Of a stretch of 64,000 nt of DNA, positions 1-8,126 are shown piece after piece (positions within the stretch are counted from its first letter, which is position 1; each line of letters opens with the position of its first letter). The position numbers and the translations under genes were made by a program. The DNA comes from JBFJKD01 sp038106145 (GTDB taxonomy: Bacteria; Pseudomonadota; Gammaproteobacteria; Pseudomonadales; Porticoccaceae). Where the stretch lies: NCBI GenBank assembly GCA_038106145.1, contig JAYODD010000009.1, forward strand, positions 1 through 64,000, in the 5' to 3' direction. The notes under the pieces are model-generated. The model ran no database searches, had not been told where the DNA came from, and saw only the letters and a list, made by a program, of their open reading frames with translations.

Positions 1-315
<315 letters not shown>

Positions 316-507
316 AAATCTTTTACCTCTGTCGACTACCTGACTGACAAGAGGTGGCGGTTTCGCAGTTACCCGCTTCACCACCAAAAACTCGGCTCAA
401 ATACTTTGGCTTACCAATAAATCTATCTTTGATGAGTTACTTGCATTTGATGATTCGTTGTCACCTGAATCATTTCAGCAAGCACCCACACGCTTTGCCT
501 GATCAAT

Positions 508-519
508 TTTTTAAAGAAC
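508..519 (-). promoter_or_regulatory. rrn leader boxA antitermination site
   Basis: The minus strand reads GTTCTTTAAAAA, followed by ATTGATCAGGC and TGTGTGGG. This closely follows the E. coli rrn leader boxA and its downstream sequence (TGCTCTTTAACAATTTATCAG). It lies about 190 nt upstream of the 16S 5' end, between the promoters and the gene. By analogy, the NusB/NusE antitermination complex would load here. Confidence 0.75.
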
Positions 520-543
520 GGTGCTCGTATGAGCGGGCTGCGT

Positions 544-571
544 ATTCTACCTATAACGGGGACAGAGTCAA
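544..571 (-). promoter_or_regulatory. rrn promoter P2 (downstream of the pair)
   Basis: Minus strand: -35 TTGACT (566-571), 16-bp spacer, -10 TAGAAT (544-549), then ACGCAGC. It is one of two nearly identical promoters about 100 bp apart that read into the 16S gene. The 16-bp spacer with TAGAAT is typical of growth-rate-controlled rRNA promoters. Confidence 0.8.
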
Positions 572-646
572 TCAAAAATTTACACTGTACCGTCTTTTCC
601 TCTGGGACTCGCCGCAACCTAAAGCGTATCCCCCGGCGAGGTGCGC

Positions 647-674
647 ATTCTACTGAACGAGGATTAGTTGTCAA
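647..674 (-). promoter_or_regulatory. rrn promoter P1 (upstream of the pair)
   Basis: Minus strand: -35 TTGACA (669-674), 16-bp spacer, -10 TAGAAT (647-652), followed directly by a GC-rich discriminator GCGCACC. This is a near-consensus sigma-70 promoter. The discriminator fits stringent (ppGpp) control known for rRNA promoters. The stretch 675-790 between it and the sulfotransferase gene shows nothing else. Confidence 0.82.
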
Positions 675-790
675 CGAATCCTTTGCTTTTCCGTAAATTT
701 TTTTACCCTTTCTGAGCATCCCCTCCTCTGTCGGTCGGTCACCGGGAGCGGTACAAGCTGGTCTCTCCTCTGCCACCGCGCCGCAGGGGG

Positions 791-2578
791 CTACAACGTT
801 AGCTCGTAGCCCATCTCCTCAACAATTGGCGCAAGTATCGGCGCGATTTGCCGCAGATGCGCACTGTAATTTTTATACCTGTATTTCGAGCCCGTGTACA
901 TTTTCTCGCTGACCTGCGCATAGCTGGCCGTGCGCGCATAACGCTGATTGAGATGAAACGCCAAGCACGCCTCGTCCCAGGGCTCATCGATCGCCGCTAA
1001 TAGCCGACGTACTTGCGGTTCCGGTTCGGCCACCAATTCTTCATAGCGTACCGTTACCGGGGAAATACCGAGGCCCTCCTTGTAGTGACGCCATAGCTCG
1101 TACACCGCCGCATAATGGGTTGCCGCTGTTTCCAACGCGAACGCACAATTTCCACCGTGGGTAAGCTGGTTAAAATAGCAGGATAGCACCACATCCATCG
1201 GGTGACGGACAACATGGATCAAGGGGGAATCCGGAAAAGCGGCATGAATCAGCGGCAAGTGAATTTCGTTCAGGGGCATTTTGTCCGTAAACCTGCACGC
1301 GCCACCCTGGATAATGTTCAATGACAGCGCATTTTGAATGTAATAGCCACGAAACTTTTCCAGCGCGGGGGCCTTGTCCGGGTGGATCAATTCAGCCATA
1401 CAGATTGGATACGGGCTGCGAGAACCCACCAGATGACTAGCCAGCTTTGTAGAGCGACCGATATATGGCAGCTCATCCCCCGGCGAAATATTAGGATGTC
1501 CAGCTAAAATTTGTTCAACCAACGTTGTTCCAGAGCGCGGGAAACCCAAAATAAAGATCGGGGCAGGCAGCGTATCGAAATACTCGGGCAACCGGTATGC
1601 AGCCTTCACCTGATTCATCCATTCCGCCGTATAAACCGTTTTTAGGGACGCCATCAACGACTGTTGTTGTGACTTTCGGTAAATAAAGCGCTCTACCTCC
1701 TGAACCAGACGGTTGGCCCTATGGTAGTCGGCCATCGCGGCATCGTATCGGCCCAGACGGTCCATTACTTCGCCGCGCATAAAGTAAAAATCGTAATCTC
1801 GCGGCGGCTCACCACACGCCGCTACCAGTGCTTCGAGTACGGCTAACGCTTCCTCGGGGCGCTTCTCCCGCAAACACAGGCCCGCATTCCTACCAGCCAC
1901 GGTGCTGTTGACGCCTTCGGGTAGATTACAGGCCGCGTCCACAAGCTCACGCGCTTTGGGGAAATTCCGACGGGCTTCCTCCATTTTCGCCCAACTCAGG
2001 AGCAACTCCACATTATCAGGCTCCAGGCCATAACCCATTCGGAAATTGTTTTCAGCCCCTTCCAGATCGCCAAGCTTGACCAGGGCATTACCGAGGTTTG
2101 AGCACAGAGCGCCCACCGGCTCGTGCAGCAGCAATACCTGCCGATAGTGGAATACTGCTTCTTCGAAATGGTAGGTTTTGGCCAACAACTGGCCCAACAG
2201 GTTGTGCGCCTGCGGGTTTAGCGGATTTAACGCCAATGCCTGGCGGATGTGCTGTTCAGCCGACGGCAACTGGCCCAACTCAAAGTACATGTTAGCCAGA
2301 TCACTGTGCGCCTCGTGGCTACGGGGCAGCAACGTGACCAGGCGCTGCAGCGCGGTTAACGCCACATCCCGGTTTTTCGCCTCTCGGTTGAGATCAGCCC
2401 ACAACTTCCAAACGCTCGGCGGCGATTGTTCCGACAGGAGCCCTTGGCACTCTTTCAGCGCCGCAGCCAGGTTGCCGGCTCTCTGGTGCGCAGCAATGCG
2501 CTGCAGCCGGCCCGTCAGGTTGGGATCTGCTTGCGGTGTAGCCGCGGCGACGCGCCCGGAGGTTTGCGATTCAGCCAT
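791..2578 (-). CDS. TPR-repeat sulfotransferase
   Basis: A protein of about 595 residues. The first ~310 residues are tetratricopeptide repeats (for example SHEAHSDLANMYFELGQLPS, then NPQAHNLLGQL). From about residue 340 there is a PAPS-dependent sulfotransferase domain: a 5'-phosphosulfate loop GFPRSGTTLVEQIL (about 345-358) and a 3'-phosphate motif RHPMDVVLS (about 458-466). Such proteins move sulfate from PAPS to an acceptor, and the TPR part normally binds a protein partner. There is no signal peptide, so it should be cytosolic. I chose the ATG at 2578 because AGAGGT lies 9 nt upstream; the frame stays open to 2659, next to the terminator of the adhesin gene. It is last in an accessory block before the rRNA promoters. 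The substrate is unknown; the upstream adhesin is a candidate by position only. Confidence 0.88.
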   Translation of the reverse strand: MAESQTSGRVAAATPQADPNLTGRLQRIAAHQRAGNLAAALKECQGLLSEQSPPSVWKLWADLNREAKNRDVALTALQRLVTLLPRSHEAHSDLANMYFELGQLPSAEQHIRQALALNPLNPQAHNLLGQLLAKTYHFEEAVFHYRQVLLLHEPVGALCSNLGNALVKLGDLEGAENNFRMGYGLEPDNVELLLSWAKMEEARRNFPKARELVDAACNLPEGVNSTVAGRNAGLCLREKRPEEALAVLEALVAACGEPPRDYDFYFMRGEVMDRLGRYDAAMADYHRANRLVQEVERFIYRKSQQQSLMASLKTVYTAEWMNQVKAAYRLPEYFDTLPAPIFILGFPRSGTTLVEQILAGHPNISPGDELPYIGRSTKLASHLVGSRSPYPICMAELIHPDKAPALEKFRGYYIQNALSLNIIQGGACRFTDKMPLNEIHLPLIHAAFPDSPLIHVVRHPMDVVLSCYFNQLTHGGNCAFALETAATHYAAVYELWRHYKEGLGISPVTVRYEELVAEPEPQVRRLLAAIDEPWDEACLAFHLNQRYARTASYAQVSEKMYTGSKYRYKNYSAHLRQIAPILAPIVEEMGYELTL

Positions 2579-2670
2579 CTGGGAATTACCTCTAAACATC
2601 AATGGGGCACCGGCAGCAGCGATGACCGGGGGCCGCGGAACGCCGCCGAGGGTTGGCAAGCTGCTGGCAT

Positions 2671-2700
2671 AAAAAAGCCGGGGGCAAGCCCCCGGCTTTT
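2671..2700 (-). terminator. Rho-independent terminator of the adhesin gene
   Basis: A 12-bp stem AAAAGCCGGGGG / CCCCCGGCTTTT with a 4-nt loop, followed on the minus strand by a T run. It lies 30 nt past the stop of the adhesin gene. Any transcription of the downstream sulfotransferase from the adhesin promoters must read through it. Confidence 0.9.
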
Positions 2701-2729
2701 AACAGTACGCTGACCCTAACTCATCAATG

Positions 2730-5700
2730 TCAGCAGGGATTACCGTCAATGGTACAAGTACCAGCACCGGCATTATCAACATCGAGGTCAACCGCGTTGA
2801 TCGTGTTACCCGTTACCGTGACGGTCTGCGTGGCCGTACCATTGAGGTAGATACCGTCATCCACCGCATTAATGGTATTGCCCGAGATGGTCACGCCCTG
2901 TACCAGTGTACCGCCACTGTAAACGGCTATGCCATCGCGTACGCTAGTCAATGTATTACCATCGATCAACACGGTTTGCGTGGACGCCGTTGTTGCGTTG
3001 CCGCCAACATGAATCGCGTCATAACTCGCGTCCACGGCGGTGATGGTGTTGCCTGTGATGGTAATATCATCCGTTAACACCCCGTTATTAATACCCGCGG
3101 CATAATCAAGGCTCACACCGTTATAGTCGAGCGCATTAACGGTATTATCCGCGATTACCACAGTACGGTTGAGGGCGGACCCCGCTCCGTCCGCGTAGGC
3201 GTTTTCGAAGTAAATGCCCGTATCCTGGGCAGTCACGGTATTACCCGAGACCGTTACCGTATCGTTCAGCACACCACCCGCTCGCGCTGTCTGCCGGTAA
3301 ATTGAAATACCGCTGTCCAGCGCCTGAACGGTGTTATCGGCGATGGTGACATTGCGAGTAATGATGGAGCCCGCCCCGTAAGCATCGGCGTATTCGAAGT
3401 AAATCCCATCGTAGTCGGCCGCTACAGTATTGCCCGTAACATTCACAGTATCGTTGACAACGCCGCCGGCGTTCGCGGACACATCGTAGAACATGATACC
3501 CGCATCGCCACTGCTGCTAACCGAGTTACCACTAACCGTGACGGTGCGGTTCAGTACGGACCCAGCGCCGTCGGCCTCTGCGTACTCAAAGTAAATACCG
3601 CTGTCGTCGGAAGCGATGGTATTACCGCTAATGGTTACCGTGTCATTGAGCACACCGCCGGTATTGGCCTCGACCCGATAGAAACTAATACCGCTATCCT
3701 GCGCGGTAATGGTGTTATCGGCGATGGTCACATTACGGGTCAGCGTGGAACCCACACCCTCCGCATAAGTGTATTCGAAGTAAATACCATCGTAGTTAGA
3801 AGTAACGGTGTTGCCGGTAATGCTGATGGTATCGTTTACCACACCGCCGGTTTCAGCGGAGGTTGAGTAAAACATAATGCCCGCATCGTTGGTGCTGGCA
3901 ACGGTGTTGTCGGCAATGGTGATATTCCGGGTCAGCGCAGAACCCGCTCCGTCGGCATAGGCGTACTCGAAATAGATGCCGCTATAATCGGAGGTAATAT
4001 CGTTGCCGGTAATGCTGATGGTATCGTTCACTACGCCACCGTTTCTGGCGTAGGTTTCGTAGAACTTGATGCCCGCATCGTCGGTGCTGACAACGGTGTT
4101 GTCGGCAATGGTGATATTCCGGGTCAGTACAGAACCCGCTCCGTCGGCATAGGCGTACTCGAAATAGATAGCATCATCTTCGGAGGTAATATCGTTGCCG
4201 GTAATGCTGATGGTATCGTTTACCACACCGCCGTTTTCAGCGGAGGTTTCGTAGAACATAATGCCCGAATCACTGGTGCTGACAATGGTGTTGTCGGCAA
4301 TGGTGATGTTGCGGGTCAGCGCAGAGCCCGCTCCGTCGGCATAGGCGTACTCGAAATAAATACCATTGTAGTAAGAAGTAATATCGTTGCCGGTAATGCT
4401 GATGGTATCGTTTACCACACCGCCGTTTATGGCGTAGGTTTCGTAGAACATGATGCCGGAATCGTAATTCAGAGCGTTAATGGTGTTGTCGGCAATGGTA
4501 ATGTTCCGGGTCAGTACAGAACCCGCTCCGTCGGCATAGGCGTACTCGAAATAAATACCGTCGTCACCCGCGTTGATGGTGTTGCCGGTAATGTTCACTG
4601 TATCGTTGAACACGCCGCCGTTGTCAGCGTAGGTTTCGTAGAACACAATGCCTTCATCGCCCGCGGTGATGCTGTTGTTGGCAATGGTGACATTGCGGGT
4701 GACGATGGAACCGGCCCCGTCCGCGTAGGCGTATTCGAAGTAAATACCCTCGTCATCGGCGACAATGGTATTGCCGGTGATGGTTGCATTGACTTCCGTC
4801 GTCGCACCATTGGTAGCTACAATTTCATAAAACGCCACGCCAGCACCATCTGCGGTAATGGTGTTATCCGCCACGGTCAAATTGCGCACCAGGGACGAGC
4901 CGGCACCGTCGGCATAGCTGTAATCAAAGTAAATACCGTCGTCACCGGCATTGATCACATTGCCGGTGATCGCCACTGTGTCGGTTACCGTACCGCCGTT
5001 ATTAGCATAGGTGTAGTCAAACTGAACGCCGTCACTAGCCGAGCTAATGGTGTTGTTGGCAATCGTGACATTGCGCACCAACGTGGCGTCGGCGCCACTG
5101 GCATACGCCGAGAAGTAGATGCCCTCGCCGCCCGCTGAAATTGCGTTTCCGGTAATAGCGACGGTCTGGTTGACAGTGGCCGGATCAACACCGGAGGTGG
5201 CCCAACTGCCAACGAAGATGGCACGATTACCGGCCACCAAGGTGTTGTTGACAATACTGACGTCGCTGGTGATGTCGAACTCGTTACCCCAGTTGTCGAT
5301 GTCGATTGCGTTGCTGCCCGCAACAATGGTGTTGTCGTGGATACTGGTGACACCGCTGACATCTACACCCCAGACGCCGTGCCCGGTTGCATTAATGGTC
5401 AAGCCGGCCACTTCGTTATCGCTGACCAGCTCCACCGCATCACCGACCACATCCACCAGCGGCGCGAGATCACCGCCGATACCCGCTACCGCAAAGCCCT
5501 GACCGACCAAACGCTGATACGCCTCCATCTGCACCGGGGTGTCGTAACCCGTCGAGGTGCCGTCGCCGGCGTGAACGTAAATCAACTCGCCATAGGAACC
5601 GAACTGGTTAACCTCCAGGTTATCCAACCCATCATTACAGCGGTCAGCGGCACAGTCGGCAAAAGACTGGTACGGCGCTTCAAAACTACCGTCCCCACCC

Positions 5701-6701
5701 GCAGCGGCAGTGTTGTCAATGTGAATGACATTGCTTTGCAGCGCCAGGCGCTCGTCGATCACGGTCATTTCAGTGCGCGGCAGCTCGGTGCTCAAACGCA
5801 CATCGACGTCGCGCTCGTGGAACTCCATCATGCGCTGACCCAGCGAACGAACATCACTGCTGGAACCGTAACCAAACGAATACTTGATTTCGAAACGGGT
5901 TTCGTCTTCGTAATCACCGTTCTCGGCATCGTGCCGCAGTCCAATGGTTATATTCTGGGTGGGACGGTACTCTGCGCGCACGTGATAGCCGTTGTTGCTC
6001 GGCGCGATATCGCCGTCAAATGTGTGGCCGCCCGCATAGACGCGCAGCTCGCCGGGCAAGCCCCCAAGTGGAATCAGGCGACCAACCTCCGCGTCGAACC
6101 CTTTCAAAGCCTCCTCGTAATAACTGGCACCGTCAACCACCAGCTGAGTGCCGGTGAACAGACCATTTTGCATAACCGGCGTCAGATCTATCCGCTCTTC
6201 ATCATCCAGCGGAATATAGGCATTGGCGCGGAAATCCCAAGTGTCACTCAACACTTCAAAGCCAACTGTGACTTGATCAAAGTCGTTGCCAAACTCGGTG
6301 TTGCGACGGGTATCCCACGCCAGATAACCACCCATTATTGCCTTGTCGCCACTAATCATCCGCCGATAGCCAATACCGAGATTGTACTCGTCGGTATCAG
6401 CATCTGTATCGCGGGTGTAGCGGGCATCTCCGTAGAACAGACTACCTTCGCCCTTACTTATGGGCAACAAGACTCGCGCCCCATAAAGGGAACGCTCGTC
6501 ACTAACCCCCCCGGTTAGCTCGATATTGGTTTTGATCTCATCGTCATTTGCAATGGCCGCACCATGGGCCATAGCGAACACCACCGACGTCACCGCCGTG
6601 GCAAGCGTCTTTCGACGAAAGTCAGGCAAGCCTAACTTGCCCATCGAAACGCTGGAATCATTGCTTATTAGGAACGGGTAACCTGACGTATCTTTTTTCA
6701 T
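2730..6701 (-). CDS. Inverse-autotransporter-like adhesin with a tandem beta-helix passenger
   Basis: A 1323-residue surface protein. It has a long charged N-terminus, a hydrophobic signal segment ending AMAHGAAIAND, then a ~250-residue intimin/invasin-type beta-barrel domain (GARVLLPISKGEGSLFYGDARY, YNLGIGYRR, GGYLAWDTRR). A linker leads into a right-handed beta-helix with about 22 coils of 32 residues in an A-B alternation: A coils carry ITIADNT...FYETYA..GGVV and B coils carry ISITGN..I...GIYFEYAYADGAGS. It ends with two Cys (TCTIDGNPC), a possible terminal disulfide. In this family the barrel stays in the outer membrane and the passenger is exported. I chose the ATG at 6701 because AAGGGG lies about 9 nt upstream. 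Two strong tandem promoters and a terminator frame it as its own unit. Ligand unknown. Confidence 0.85.
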   Translation of the reverse strand: MKKDTSGYPFLISNDSSVSMGKLGLPDFRRKTLATAVTSVVFAMAHGAAIANDDEIKTNIELTGGVSDERSLYGARVLLPISKGEGSLFYGDARYTRDTDADTDEYNLGIGYRRMISGDKAIMGGYLAWDTRRNTEFGNDFDQVTVGFEVLSDTWDFRANAYIPLDDEERIDLTPVMQNGLFTGTQLVVDGASYYEEALKGFDAEVGRLIPLGGLPGELRVYAGGHTFDGDIAPSNNGYHVRAEYRPTQNITIGLRHDAENGDYEDETRFEIKYSFGYGSSSDVRSLGQRMMEFHERDVDVRLSTELPRTEMTVIDERLALQSNVIHIDNTAAAGGDGSFEAPYQSFADCAADRCNDGLDNLEVNQFGSYGELIYVHAGDGTSTGYDTPVQMEAYQRLVGQGFAVAGIGGDLAPLVDVVGDAVELVSDNEVAGLTINATGHGVWGVDVSGVTSIHDNTIVAGSNAIDIDNWGNEFDITSDVSIVNNTLVAGNRAIFVGSWATSGVDPATVNQTVAITGNAISAGGEGIYFSAYASGADATLVRNVTIANNTISSASDGVQFDYTYANNGGTVTDTVAITGNVINAGDDGIYFDYSYADGAGSSLVRNLTVADNTITADGAGVAFYEIVATNGATTEVNATITGNTIVADDEGIYFEYAYADGAGSIVTRNVTIANNSITAGDEGIVFYETYADNGGVFNDTVNITGNTINAGDDGIYFEYAYADGAGSVLTRNITIADNTINALNYDSGIMFYETYAINGGVVNDTISITGNDITSYYNGIYFEYAYADGAGSALTRNITIADNTIVSTSDSGIMFYETSAENGGVVNDTISITGNDITSEDDAIYFEYAYADGAGSVLTRNITIADNTVVSTDDAGIKFYETYARNGGVVNDTISITGNDITSDYSGIYFEYAYADGAGSALTRNITIADNTVASTNDAGIMFYSTSAETGGVVNDTISITGNTVTSNYDGIYFEYTYAEGVGSTLTRNVTIADNTITAQDSGISFYRVEANTGGVLNDTVTISGNTIASDDSGIYFEYAEADGAGSVLNRTVTVSGNSVSSSGDAGIMFYDVSANAGGVVNDTVNVTGNTVAADYDGIYFEYADAYGAGSIITRNVTIADNTVQALDSGISIYRQTARAGGVLNDTVTVSGNTVTAQDTGIYFENAYADGAGSALNRTVVIADNTVNALDYNGVSLDYAAGINNGVLTDDITITGNTITAVDASYDAIHVGGNATTASTQTVLIDGNTLTSVRDGIAVYSGGTLVQGVTISGNTINAVDDGIYLNGTATQTVTVTGNTINAVDLDVDNAGAGTCTIDGNPC
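3100..5150 (-). repeat. 192-bp tandem repeat array inside the adhesin gene
   Basis: The coding sequence repeats with a period of 192 bp (64 codons, two 32-residue coils). For example, the block around 'aacccgctcc' recurs near 3941, 4133, 4325 and 4520; the last step is 195 bp because one codon is inserted. About 11 copies are present. The middle copies (about 3800-4600) are nearly identical and the ends have drifted, as expected from recent unequal exchange at the centre. Bounds are approximate. Confidence 0.85.
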
Positions 6702-6818
6702 ATTTAATTTCCCCTTAGAGGAGCTCCTTGTCAACATCCATGCCCTGCCGGGCGCTTACAACAAATTTAACAACCCAAGCGGGCTTAACCAAAGCGGCCT
6801 TATTTTATGTTACGCAAC

Positions 6819-6847
6819 ACTCTATGCTGACGCGCAAACCGTGTCAA
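6819..6847 (-). promoter_or_regulatory. Adhesin promoter, proximal
   Basis: Minus strand: -35 TTGACA (6842-6847), 17-bp spacer, -10 TAGAGT (6819-6824), about 120 bp upstream of the adhesin start codon. Five of six bases of the -10 and all of the -35 match the sigma-70 consensus. Confidence 0.7.
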
Positions 6848-6902
6848 ACCAAAAGCTGCGCCCACGCCCGACGCCCGACGGCTGACGCGCGTGCTGGCGG
6901 AC

Positions 6903-6931
6903 ATTCTACGGACGCATTTTATGGCCGTCAA
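6903..6931 (-). promoter_or_regulatory. Adhesin promoter, distal
   Basis: Minus strand: -35 TTGACG (6926-6931), 17-bp spacer, -10 TAGAAT (6903-6908). It lies just past the stop of the upstream hydroxylase-like gene and 84 bp from the proximal promoter. The tandem arrangement resembles that of the rRNA promoters at the left end of the window. Confidence 0.7.
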
Positions 6932-6952
6932 TAGCCGGTCGGCAGAGGTAAA

Positions 6953-7921
6953 TCATTCTCCCCGCTGAACCCGATCACTGAGCGACTCCTTAAACCACAG
7001 ATCCAACACCCTGACAACAGGAACACCATTGCTGGCCAGCCGCAACTTGCCGCATTGGTCGTCAACCTTTGACAGGGTGTACTGCATCAAGAACCGATAG
7101 CGCGCGTCGCCTTCTGGTCTGCGCCCGTGTATTAGCCAGTTGTTGCGCCAATCCCTGCGCAGCATTCCGAACAGCAACTCGAGCCGCTCCAACAGGACTG
7201 GGGTAGCGGTTTGACTATCCCTGGTATCGCACAGCAAAGCGTCAAGAGCGGCGTCTAGCTGCTCTGGAGTCCTGATGGCGAGCGGTGCATAACGCTCCAT
7301 ATCGAACGCGCGCCGCTCGTTGGTGTGCCACACCACCCCTGCCTCAGCTGCCGCTGACCCGTTGACCGCGTCTGACTGCGGACCATACAGCCCCATGTTC
7401 CACAGATAAGAGGAGCCACTGGCGCCGACGACAAGATGCACCGGTGACACGTTACCGCTCACGTCAAACCTGTGGGGTCTCCAGCTATTCAAGGCCCAGG
7501 CTTCGCCAACGGCCATATGCACACACTTACCCCCACAGCGAAAATTAACTTCATCGGCAGTGATGATGGGCACGTGAATACGCACATGATTTTGCCAGTA
7601 GTACGCGAGATCCACCCAGGGTTCCGCAGCTGCACCCGCCTGAGAGCTGTACCGCATCAAATATGTACGCCCTATCACAGACCCCAACGAAGCGAGCAAT
7701 TGGCAAATATATGGACTCCTTTTGAGTGCGTCGGCGGCCCTCATCGACGCCAACCCATTACCCTCCAATTTACGATCCGTGACGAGCGGGATTTGCTCGA
7801 CACCCGCGTGTCCGAGCGGGTGGGGCTGCCAAAACTCCTCACCCAGCTGTATCAACTCCCGCTGGAGCAGGTCACCCTGGAAGCTTAACGGCAAACGAAG
7901 AAACTCTGTGTCAAGATTCAT
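6953..7921 (-). CDS. Aspartyl/asparaginyl beta-hydroxylase-like protein, probably inactive
   Basis: A 322-residue paralogue of the N-terminal half of the next gene upstream; both begin MNLxxEFxRLP and share YYWxNxxRxHVPIIT. The fold resembles the AspH family of Fe(II)/2-oxoglutarate hydroxylases (cupin). Both predicted iron-binding His are kept (H116 in RIHVP, H150 in RPHRF). The Arg that binds 2-oxoglutarate ten residues after the second His is Pro160 here, and the upstream HVD motif has become WVD with two extra residues. So it may bind substrate or metal without catalysing. No clear ribosome site precedes the ATG; the upstream DNA is very AT-rich. The 205-bp gap to the upstream gene shows no terminator or promoter that I can defend. 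Confidence 0.7.
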   Translation of the reverse strand: MNLDTEFLRLPLSFQGDLLQRELIQLGEEFWQPHPLGHAGVEQIPLVTDRKLEGNGLASMRAADALKRSPYICQLLASLGSVIGRTYLMRYSSQAGAAAEPWVDLAYYWQNHVRIHVPIITADEVNFRCGGKCVHMAVGEAWALNSWRPHRFDVSGNVSPVHLVVGASGSSYLWNMGLYGPQSDAVNGSAAAEAGVVWHTNERRAFDMERYAPLAIRTPEQLDAALDALLCDTRDSQTATPVLLERLELLFGMLRRDWRNNWLIHGRRPEGDARYRFLMQYTLSKVDDQCGKLRLASNGVPVVRVLDLWFKESLSDRVQRGE

Positions 7922-8126
7922 AACTATTTAATATATTTAATAAAAATTTTCGTTTATGGCTTTGCCACCGCAGTCTTGAGCTGCAAGAGACCACAACCAC
8001 TACCGAGAAATAGCGGCCTGTCATCAACCCAGGGATAGCCGAACTGACAAAAATTGTGTGCAGACAAAAGCTAGGCATCCGGTGTCCGCTCATGGTTCGC
8101 GCCTGATCACAGGCACAGCACGATCC

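Noticed and set aside
3100..5150. CRISPR-like regular repeats
   Set aside because: The 192-bp repeats are coding and in frame, without short repeat/unique-spacer structure or cas genes.
5337..6518. 393-residue plus-strand frame opposite the adhesin barrel
   Set aside because: Antisense shadow of a clear gene; low-complexity composition, no ribosome site or family motif.
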